NCBI GenBank assembly: GCA_958295665.1 | Contig: OY282558.1 | Span: 19,963,409 to 20,027,408 of the forward strand | From: Tipula vernalis | Lineage: Eukaryota; Arthropoda; Insecta; Diptera; Tipulidae | Length of the DNA stretch: 64,000 nucleotides | Direction of reading: 5' to 3' | Part shown: in pieces, positions 23,849-32,756 of the stretch | Position numbering within the stretch: position 1 is the first letter of the stretch | How the letters are laid out: each line of letters starts with the position of its first letter | Position numbers and translations under genes: made by a program | The notes under the pieces: generated by a model | What the model was told of the DNA's origin: nothing | Databases searched by the model: none | Seen by the model: the letters and a program-made list of their open reading frames with translations, nothing else

Positions 23849-24462
23849 AGTAGAGTTAGAGCAAAGCGAAATTCGCAACTCAAAAGGTTTCGACTATTCT
23901 CAGTCATTTGTATTTGCACTAGTCCTAGCAACATCTCGAAAATTTCCCGCGTCTTTCTAGTATGAATGAAAAATTATTTTTCATCACAATTTTTTATTTC
24001 TGTAAAAGTTACCTAAAATAAATTATATCCAAAAAAGTGTATACATTAGCTTACATCAATATTGTATTTAGATATATTTACCTTGAAAAAGCCTAATCTG
24101 TTTCTGGTTCTATTAATTTTTCCAACCCCATAAGACCTTTTCTTTTTTTCTATCTTGTCTTTCATTTCCTTCAGAGCTTTCAATTCTGTGAAGAGTGTAA
24201 ACAGCTCTTCCAACTCCTGAATTCCTTGGAGATTCATTTTATACGTATTTAAAATAAAAAAAATTATCAGAAAATTGAATGTTGAATGCACACCAATTGA
24301 TTTAATATCTGTAATAAATTTTTGGTTTAACCTCAAATTTTTGTGTCAAATTTTATTTCTTACGGATTCGCTGGTCGGTCTGTCAAAATTTCCGTAACAA
24401 AATAGTTTCGTTTAATTCCGTAAGGTTTTCTTACGGATTCTTAAAGACTCGCTGGTCCAGCC

Positions 24463-25290
24463 TTAAACATATAAATGGAATGTAATTGAAAGGAGTTGTC
24501 TAGCATTATTTGTTGTTTGTTTCGGTTTTTCCTCTCTCTAAGCACACTCATGCCATTTGTATTTAATTTGACTATAGAACATCGATTTTGATCGCAAAAT
24601 GAGGATTGAGATGATAGTTACCGGAAGGCAAGACTATTGGTAAATGTATGTGTGTGTTCAAATGTGCGTTTTTTATTTAATATGATGCAAGTAAGAGAGA
24701 TAATACGACACAAATAAAAGAAGTAAGCTCAGAATAGAACCATTGAGAGAATGAATTAAACTGATGATTGCGTTTTATTATGTTCTTATATACTCGCACA
24801 AAAAACTCAGAAAGAAATACGGTTGTGACCGATGAAGAATGTTTAAATTAAAATCAATTTGTTTATATTGCTTTATGTTTATTTTTATTGACGATCATGA
24901 GAAATCTTTTTGTTTAGGTTTTTTATTAATCAAACCAAATGGATATCGTCGATTACAATAACAATAGATACAAAAATGTGAATTAATCATATTAGAAGAA
25001 AGAGAAAATGATTTAAGCCGAGCACAAACACCAAAAATTTATTAAAAATTTATTTTATTTTTGATACTTACTATATCGTACCACAATAGCAAAATGTGTA
25101 TTATACGTCGTGTAGATATATAATTTCAATAATACGGGCCCTGCGTACAATATACAAAAACCCTTTTTAATCTTTAACTCCTCCCTTTAATTTAACTCCC
25201 TTTAACGAATTTTCAAATGTAGGGTTGAATTACCCGAGAAAATTACATGATTTGTTATTTTACAGCAAAATACCCTGGTAGTCTCAATGC
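24463..25290. other. AT-rich spacer
   Basis: Begins with the TTAA right flank of the Harbinger element. No genes recognised. Confidence 0.4.
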
Positions 25291-25654
25291 CTTACATATA
25301 CGGCACGGCATGTTGCACCAAATTTCAACGACGAAATCTCTTCAACAAAAAACCAAAAGGCTGAGATTCGATTATGGTTTCTGAGATATCTATTGAAAGA
25401 GAGAATTTTAGAAACCAGAGTCCAATGTCAATCTTTAGATTTTTCCTTAAACGATTTCGTCGTTGAAAGTTGGTGCATCATACCGTATTTATATATTGCC
25501 TTTTATTTATATCGCTGACCCCTAGGATCGACCCATGGGATATTTTACTTACAAGGCCTATACAATAGAGATCTCAGAATTCATATTCGAATATCAATCT
25601 TTCGATTTTTATTGAATGGAATTTCTTAGTTGAAATTTGGTGCAACTGACTGTA
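25291..25654. repeat. Inverted and direct copies of a TTCAACGACGAAAT motif
   Basis: 25291-25340 and 25452-25500 are inverted copies around GTTGCACCAAATTTCAACG/ACGAAATC. A third, more diverged copy of the right part (about 25419-25488) recurs in direct orientation at 25588-25654, sharing TCAATCTTT and TTGAAAGTTGGTGCA-type words. This looks like a decayed MITE plus a partial second copy. Confidence 0.6.
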
Positions 25655-26457
25655 CGAACGGGGGCCTGTTATTTAAAATATAAAGCCAATGAACGGTTTT
25701 TGCTTTACTCAATGTGACTCTTAAAACCGGCCTAAATGGGTGGGACCTTTCAAATTAAGTTGAATATTTGATTTCTCCTAAAAGATGATAATCAGACAAA
25801 TCTTTTCTTCGAAAATGTTATTTAGGCGAATAAGTTACCACCACAAAAAAAATTGGGATTTTATTTTTCGAAGTATTTAACAGGCATGGTATACAACATT
25901 TGATTCCTGTCAAGATAGAAGTTATAAAATCAATGGGCTGGTTTATATGTGCTTAAATTTACTGTTGATTGCGTTCAGTATTGTTTTTTTGGTGTGAATC
26001 ATAAATTATATGAAAATGATCTGTAGACAATCTTGGCCATTTCCCAAAATTTGCATTCTTATTTATTTCTATTTATTAAAAATCACAATTAATCACAGAA
26101 GATAAGTTATTTAACAGCTAAAATGTGTTAGATTTAACTGAGTGTTAAGGAAAAGCACTACGTAGTTTACATGAAACTATCTTAAAACGTACGAAAATAA
26201 TATCATTTTAATAAATAAATAAATCTAAATAAAAAACTCAAACGACGAAATATCCTACCTAGCTAAAGATTACGAATTTTCTATTTACATATTTGCGGTT
26301 TTTTTTTGTACTTGATCTCAAAACAATATATCGGTTTAGCGTAAGACATTTCAATTTAATTTTTAATAGAAATCATTTAATAAATATTTGTAGTAATCAC
26401 AACAAAAAATTGTATTTGTACCTCTTCATTGAAAATATAGTTTGTTTTTCAACAAAG
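25655..26457. other. AT-rich spacer
   Basis: No recognised genes. A 79-codon frame at 26293-26532 has no known domain and runs into the following inverted repeat. Confidence 0.4.
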
Positions 26458-26685
26458 CATATGTGTCTATTAGTTGCAAAACCCCAACATTGCCATTTTT
26501 ATAAAAAAAAAGTTATTGATGGCAAAATATAATTGACTCTGATAGTTATGGCTTATTGGATCCGCTAGGTTTCAAAAACCAATATTTATTTAGTTTTTAG
26601 TTAAGTAATAATAACTAATTTCCAATTTTCTCAGTATCATTTATGATAGCAATGTTAGGGTTTTGCAACTAATAGACACATATAG
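26458..26685. mobile_element. Foldback MITE of about 228 bp
   Basis: Arms at 26460-26493 and 26649-26683 are inverted copies (GTGTCTATTAGTTGCAAAAC and its complement) with one or two mismatches. The interior is AT-rich and non-coding. Confidence 0.8.
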
Positions 26686-26968
26686 GGAATTTGTCTAGTT
26701 TCAATCTATAATTTTAAAATTTTAACTCATGCTGAAAAACATTCTTACGAAAATATTTACGCAAATAAGTAGCCTGTGAGCGTGTGTATTTTTGACGTTT
26801 CTTGCTTATTTCCCTCCCGGCGCAAAAATGTATGCATCAAAAGTATTTCGTTTACGAACTGTTTACGAAAGGTTGTTATTACATCACACTACTACATTTA
26901 CATTCTCTATACGCAGTGCTGTCAATTATATCTTCGGCTTTGTTTTATTTTCAGTTTTTTTTTGTACA

Positions 26969-28637
26969 AATTAAATTAAAGTTGTCGTATTGTGAAAATA
27001 TTGGAATTAGGCCTCCATTAGTTCCATATTGTGGTTCTAAAATGAGCCCCGTCACCATCTCGGAGGAAATTGTCTTTACTAATCTGAAGTGAATGAATGT
27101 AAACAAGGCCACCGGACCTGATGGAATTCCAGTTCGAATATTGAAGGAGTTTGCCAATGAATTGGCTCCAATATTATCTAAAATTTTCCTACTTTCATAC
27201 AAGCAAGGCGACTACCCGAACGCCTGGAAGAGTGCAATGGTGCAACCCGTGCTGAAACGGGGTTGCGACAAAACTGACCCTTCAAACTACCGGCCAATAT
27301 CAATTGTGTCAGCCGTCGCTAAAGTCTTTGAGAAATGCATCAATCAACATATAGTTAAATATCTTGAAGTTAACAAACTAATTTCGGATAGACAATACGG
27401 CTTTCGTGAAAGCCGATCCACGACCGATCTCCTGACGTACGTCACAAACAAATGGAATCTCGCCTTAGAACACCACGGAGAGGCCTTTGCAATCGCTTTG
27501 GATATATCCAAGGCTTTTGATAAGGTATGGCATGAGAATCTTATTTGTAAACTTGTGGCATACGGGCTGGACTCGATGACCACCAGGTGGATTAAAAGCT
27601 ATCTCAATGACCGAAAAATCAGCGTCGTACTTAATGGGAGATCATCATCGACGCACTCCCCAAATGCCGGAGTCCCTCAGGGATCACCTTTGTCACCGAC
27701 CCCGTTTTTGCTATACATCAACGATTTGCTGGATAGCACTGTAAACCCTATCCATAGCTTTGCGGATGATGCCACATTGCATTCTTCTATTTCATTCGAG
27801 GCGGAGCCTAGCATTACAGATTTAAATAATAAACGGTCAGAAGTCGTAACTTCTCTTAATTCTGATTTAAGTACAATATTTGAGTGGGGTAACAACAACT
27901 TATTGCAATTTAACGAGAAAAAGGCACAAATATGCACATTTTCACGTAAAAAAAGTCGCAACGACTACCCATTTGTGGTAAAAAACCATATCCTTGTGGG
28001 TTGCGACTCAATTCGACTGCTTGGTGTTCAAATAAGTAACAAACTCAAATGGAATGAACACATTGTTGCATTGGCTAAATCAGCTTCAAAAAAACTCGGG
28101 TTCCTAAATAGATGCAGAAGGTTTTTTAAATCGCATCAAGTTCTCCAGATATATAAAACCTTCATCCGACCATGTATAGAGTATTGCTGTCAAGTTTGGG
28201 GAGGTGCGTCTGGTACCACCCTTCAGTTATTGGACAGGGTTCAACGCCGCGCTATCCGAATAATACGGAATCCCAGACTTACCCAAGAACTCGACAGCTT
28301 ACAGCATCGCAGAGATGTTGCAGAACTCTGCGTCTTCTACAGATGCTTACATGGTAAATGTTCTGCAGAACTATCGGAGAAAATACCACCATTCGTTACA
28401 ACAATAAGAGTAACAAGAGGAACAACCAATGCACATAGGTTTACGGTGAAGCTCCCGAAACCTCGAACTGAAGAAATTAAGCGCGAATTTGTATATCGAA
28501 CATCAAAAAAGTGGAATTCGCTAATACACTTCAAATTTCCGGAGGAATACAAAATGAATAAATTTAAGGTAGCTATTAATCTTTACTTGAAGGATCGCGC
28601 ATTGGGTGCAGAAGCTCTGACAGTTACAAGGAGCTAG
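26969..28637 (+). pseudogene. Non-LTR retrotransposon reverse transcriptase, 5'-truncated, one stop
   Basis: LINE reverse transcriptase (Jockey/CR1-like group) that would prime element RNA on nicked DNA. A single frame runs from about 26969 to 28637, broken only by TGA at 27090-27092. From ATG 27093 it reads 514 residues: KATGPDGIP (5-13), NYRPISIVS (65-73), LDISKAFDKVW with a catalytic Asp (136-146), GVPQGSPLSP (193-202), FADD active site (223-226), GNNNLLQFNEKK (266-277), then LLGVQISNKLKW and the C-terminal SLQHRRDVAELCVFYRCLHG. The endonuclease domain and ORF1 are missing upstream, as after incomplete reverse transcription. It is the best-preserved coding sequence in the window. Confidence 0.9.
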
Positions 28638-28702
28638 GACCGTTAATAAGTCCGCTCTGCACCCAATTAAAATATGTATATTAAAAAAAAAAAAAAAAAA
28701 TT
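28638..28702 (+). other. LINE 3' UTR and poly(A) tail
   Basis: Short 3' tail after TAG at 28635-28637, ending in a run of about 18 A at 28684-28701. This marks the 3' end of the 5'-truncated insertion. Confidence 0.8.
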
Positions 28703-30554
28703 ATTGTTAGTTTTTTGTGGCATTCAAGAGCAGCACTATATCCATAATATCGTATAAAATCATTATAATGAATATTTTAAAAGGTACTTCATCTATGATT
28801 GAAACATTTTATTTCATTTCAGAAAAAGATTAATTAACAAATTTGGCACTTTGTATCTTGTGTTGCGGCTCATTTGAAGAAAAACACAAATAAAAGATAA
28901 GATTGATTTAAAAAAATTGTTTTATTCTAATTAAATGGGGCAATTTGCACTAAACCGTTCGTCAATGTTACGCTTAAGAACTTCGTAAACATTACGTTTA
29001 AGCGTACACGTTATGAACACATTTATACTTACTAATACATACATAAGTCTTCGGAAATTTGTTTCACTTCTCATGTGACAAAAGTACACATTACGTACTA
29101 TATTCGTACTGTTTTAGTGTAACGTTTACGAACACCTTAGTATAGCAAAGTCTTCATAAACCGTACGTTTATGATACACCTGGTCTGGAGGGTTAGGAGA
29201 AATAATTTAAACCAATCAGAAGAGACGTCAAATTTATGAAATACGAAATACGCAAATACGAAATGCTCCAGAAAACTATTTCATCTGGTAATATTTATTT
29301 TAGTACCTTTTTCTTTTTCCTGTCAAAAACGATTTAATTCATTTTTATAAAAACAAAAATTTAATGTTCTGTATCTCTCGAAAAGAAGACAAATAAAGCA
29401 ATCCGACGCCATGTTCGGCAGTCATTTTCTCATTAAATTAATTACATAACATACGAGTATGTAGGTAAACTTTACATTTAATTTCTGTAAATAAAATTTT
29501 GTATTAAATTAAAACCATTAAACTAAAAAATTAATAAAGTTTGGTAATACAATTGCATACAGTGCTTGTGATTTTTTGTGTTAATGAAACCGCGGAAAAC
29601 GTGTTCCCGTATAAAACGTTCAATCTGTGCACCAATATAACCCTCCAGTTTATATACATATATAGCATAGCAGTTCATACGGTTGCTTGATAGCCCCCTA
29701 AACAACGGTACACGCACTTTCACCACAGCACGTTTTTTTATATATAATGCCAGTCAGAATAGTCAGATTTAACCTCAAATATGGAACAACACCACGTTAC
29801 ATAAAGCATGTTAATACACCGTTAAGCGCACTCGCTTCATACACAACACACCCACCATACAGTGGATTCCGGTATCAATAGCCATAGGGCGCTTTCAGTT
29901 CCCACAACATTTTGGCACTGAGAATTTCCTCATGAGATTGTCATGAAATTTTTGTTAAATCGGTTGCATTCAGGAAATAAAATTACTGTTTTACTCAACA
30001 TGTTGCCAACAGTTGCCTGACCTGAAAGCACCCATTGACATCTTAAACAATTTGTACTGAATAAATTTGGAGGTTATGTTGTCTAAAAGAAAATCTAGAG
30101 TGTTTTAAATGAGTCCAACTCATTTACTAGCTATGTTTCAGGGAATCACCATCATAGTATTTTACTTCTCTGCCTAAGAAACTAATCCCTAATCTGTCAA
30201 CGCAAATGGATTTGCGGTGGATTAGCTAATCTTGTTTCACTAATCGGTATTAGGCTATTATTCCCCATCAATGACATCTTGCGACAATCAATCGCTTTGA
30301 TATTTATGTTATTGTTTGAAAATTAGCACACGGTTAAACGCTGTTTATTGAGCATTATTCTCGATTTATTAAGTAACGAAAAAAGTTGCCTGCCAAGCGT
30401 TCTCGAGAATATATGATTCCTGTCAAAAAAATTTAAATCCTATTTTACTTTAGTAAATTTCACTCAAAAATCGTAATGGAAATTTAATACAGTGTACTTT
30501 CTTTTCTAATACATGCTTACATATTTTTTTTTATTTGATGTAAACTTCACCGTT
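28703..30554. other. AT-rich region without recognised genes
   Basis: At 28955-29175 words such as GTTACGCTTAAGAAC, ATTACGTTTAAGCG and GTAACGTTTACGAAC recur in both orientations, a weak sign of a decayed inverted-repeat element. Nothing else is seen. Confidence 0.4.
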
Positions 30555-30752
30555 TGACGTCGAAAGGCCGAATGTAGAAAGGCCGAATCGGTCGAAAGGC
30601 CGAATGTCGAAAGGCCGAATGTCGTATGATCGAATGTGTCGAAAGGCCGAATCTCTAATGGCCGATCGGGTCGAAAGGCCGAAAGTCGAAAGGTCGAATG
30701 GGTCGAATGGCCGAACGTGTGGAAAGGCTGATTGGGTCGAAAGGCCGAATTT
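30555..30752. repeat. Degenerate minisatellite, unit about GTCGAAAGGCCGAAT
   Basis: Ten or so imperfect, unevenly spaced copies of GGTCGAAAGGCCGAATG-like units with indels and substitutions. It is clearly richer in G and C than its flanks. The minus-strand frame across it reads FRLSAFRPD-type repeats. Confidence 0.85.
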
Positions 30753-31039
30753 TCATTCAACTTATTTCTTAACGTAAAATGATTTAAATAAATTGAAAAT
30801 ACGTGCTAAGAAATCTTGGATACATAGCATATTAATGTGATCAAATTTTGACGGAAAATAAAATTTATTTATTTTTCTTTTTTTGTTAAAATTAAGGAAA
30901 ATTCAAACATCTTTTAAGGACTGCCCTTGCTCAAAATAACGGAAAATTTTGTAAAATGTAAATGGTTGGTTTTGCGTCGTACACCGTGACCCATTTTAAT
31001 CAATGGATCTATATATCTGCTGAAATACGCCATCTACAA

Positions 31040-31475
31040 AAAAAAATGTGCACGCAAAAATTGTCAAGGACAATGGAGGTCATTTATCTCAGGAGGTCAA
31101 GATCATTTTTCTTGAATGGAAACGTCTATTTTGCCCACCTGGTTCGAAAAGAGCGAGAAATTTTACGTTTGAAATAATGTCTTAAAGTTTGTAATTGTGA
31201 TCTTGAGAAGCTGTTGATTCGAATTTGAGGGGTTCTCTGGGCTTAATAAACGTTTGAAGTATCTTTAACAGGTAGGTAGGATGTAAATGTGTCAATGACC
31301 TTGACTTTAAAGTCAATTTTCAACGTCATTTGAAAGTCAAGATGATTTTTTAAACGGAAAGACTTACATATTTTGACACGGGATTTGCAAAGAGCGGGAA
31401 TTTTCACGTTTGAATTAATATCAAGGTTAAATGCTTTAAAAGTACTCAGATGCTGTTAATTTAGATTTATCAACT
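31040..31475. repeat. Diverged direct duplication in mariner-like 5' region
   Basis: A segment at about 31055-31240 is repeated at about 31290-31475 with strong divergence. Shared words include AGGTCAAGATCATTTTT/AAGTCAAGATGATTTTT and AAAGAGCG(A/G)GAA followed by CACGTTTGAA-like sequence. Confidence 0.6.
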
Positions 31476-31589
31476 TTTTATTTAGTAGAAAAGCTGCAAA
31501 ACATTGAAGACCTTGCCCTTACTTGTAGCATTACCTAGGAACAACGACGTAGACGTAATAAGTTCTGTTTCCTTTTTGCGACCAATTCC

Positions 31590-32090
31590 TTTATTTTTGT
31601 ATTTTTTAAAAGCCCCAATTTATCATCCCTATCACATCACTCCAACGCAAGTTTTAAGGCCAATCATATTCAAATGCGTATTGTCCTGTCTTTTGTCAAT
31701 GAGCTTAACTTAATAATACAGGATGATCCTCATTTGTTTAGGTAAGTGTTTTTCTCTGATGAGGCCAAATTTTATAACGATGGACATCTTAATAGACACA
31801 ATTTTCGTTTTTTGAACAAAATGTTGATAAATAAACCTACTTACAATTGCTGAAAGATCACTTAGCAGGTTCGTCGGAAAATGTTGACTTGCCAACAAGA
31901 TAAAAAATGTGGCTCCAACAATCTGGTAAGCGAAAAAAGATTTAATGGAATGAATTCGTGAAGCTTGTGCGGCCATCCCTAGGGACACTATACATAAAAC
32001 AGCGGGAAATTTTGAAAGACGTTTAAATTTGTAACGTTGAAGCAAGCGGCGGCAACTTATTCAAATTGTTACTCCATGGGTAATTGTTAT
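31590..32090 (+). pseudogene. Mariner-like transposase remnant
   Basis: Frame-shifting plus-strand homology to a widespread insect Tc1/mariner-type transposase. Pieces in order: YHPYHITPTQVL (about 31618-31655), DPHLFR, stop, FFSDEAKFYNDGHLNRHN (about 31753-31806, with the DDE-type Asp in SDEA), LAGSSENVDLP, and REACAAIPRDTIHKTAGNFE (31957-32016) followed by a broken GGHFE-like end. The catalytic D/D pair cannot be assembled and the copy is dead. The helix-turn-helix half is not recognisable upstream. Confidence 0.7.
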
Positions 32091-32235
32091 AATTATAATA
32101 ATGGTGAGAGGCAAGCTGGCTCACGATAAATAAGCATGCCAAACGTGAGAGGCGATAAACAGTCGCGATAATCAGCACTCCAAAGGAAACATAACTAACT
32201 AGATCCTCGTCGTTGTTTCCGTTGTTTCGTTTATT

Positions 32236-32698
32236 ACTTTCTTTTACTCTAGTAAAATAAAGTATAGTAATCATGAAAATTTTAGACCTTGAGATTTTTA
32301 GAGATTTATTTGTTTTGAGGTCCCCTGAGTCCGAAAAAGTGGGTTTCGAAATGGTGTCTCTTTGTCAGTCTGTCAGTATGTCAATCTGTGTCCTCTCTAC
32401 AGCCCATATGGTTAACTAATCGAACTGAAACTTCAGATTTAAACTTTTTTGAAAAATGGCGAGGTCCCAGGGAATTCTACTCCAAATCGGCTCACCGGAA
32501 GTGGCCACTCCCTTGGTCCAGAAAATTTATTTTGCAAATATCTTAAAAAGTATAAGGTTTACAAAAAACTACTTAATACAAAATGTTTCCAAAAATTAAA
32601 AACAAATAAAATTAAAAAAAAAATTTTAAAAAAAAAAATTCTCAAAATTCTCTGTTCGTAAAAGAAAGTCGTATGTTGGCCACACCTCAATTTTTTTT
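32236..32698 (+). mobile_element. Interspersed element copy E (short array)
   Basis: Complete family member. ACTTTCTTTTAC at 32236; reduced array at 32356-32393 (about three units); inverse repeat GTAAAAGAAAGT at 32658-32669; hairpin CGTATGTTGGCCACACC at 32670-32686; then a T-run. It is inserted in the mariner-like element, so it is younger than that element. Confidence 0.85.
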
Positions 32699-32756
32699 GT
32701 AGCTAGCGTATTGTAGGAGATATTTTGATCCGTCTATTAAAATGGATCACCCGGTA

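Larger units (their letters stand above)
23009..24237 (-). pseudogene. Harbinger transposase (HARBI1-like DDE nuclease), four exons, broken
   Basis: Minus-strand gene modelled by splice sites and homology. Exon 1 is 24237-24082 (ATG at 24237; RTRNRLGFFK at its end). Exon 2 is 24012-23849 (VTFTEIKNCDEK, stop, then RKTREIFEMLLGL). Exon 3 is 23788-23422 (YLSQGCSFQSL, a frameshift near 23735, VGKETVRLIVYETC, then NCIGAIDGKHI with the first catalytic Asp, and GSQHDGG at the end). Exon 4 is 23361-23009 (IFSKTSFGKRLSKGELLIPEP...CVAMHNFLRLN). Introns are 69, 60 and 60 nt with GT/AG ends. Between IPEPSKIQ and AHIIACVAM about 100 residues are missing compared with the family. They include the VGDEAFPL-like Asp and the Glu of RxxIExxFG, so this copy cannot cut DNA. 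Confidence 0.9.
21190..24462. mobile_element. Complete PIF/Harbinger DNA transposon
   Basis: Both ends are visible. A near-perfect inverted repeat starts GGCTGGACCAGCGAGTC at 21190 and its reverse complement ends at 24462. Identity covers about 27-29 bp, and TTAA lies on both sides, consistent with the 3-bp TTA/TAA duplication of this superfamily. A second, diverged copy of the end motif lies inside each end (ACCAGCGAAACTTTAAGAA near 21263; ACCAGCGAATCCGTAAGAA, minus, near 24360). Inside are the two genes expected for the superfamily: a MADF/BESS DNA-binding protein on the plus strand and a DDE nuclease on the minus strand, pointing at each other. Both genes are broken, so this copy could move only if helped in trans. 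Confidence 0.92.
30982..32754 (+). mobile_element. Tc1/mariner-like element, decayed, with nested insertion
   Basis: About 40-bp inverted ends: left CCATTTTAAT...GGATC at 30982-31021, and its complement at 32713-32754 ending CACCCGG. TA flanks both ends (30980-30981 and 32755-32756). Transposase remains lie on the plus strand, and the interspersed element copy E (32236-32698) is inserted near the 3' end. Without that insertion the element would be about 1.3 kb, the usual size for this superfamily. Confidence 0.75.

Noticed and set aside
27344..28552. Minus-strand frames inside the LINE
   Set aside because: They are shadows of the reverse transcriptase on the plus strand.
31753..31766. CTGATGAGGCC as a hammerhead ribozyme core
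   Set aside because: The bases encode the SDEA motif of the mariner-like transposase. No stem II and no GAAA follow at the right distance.
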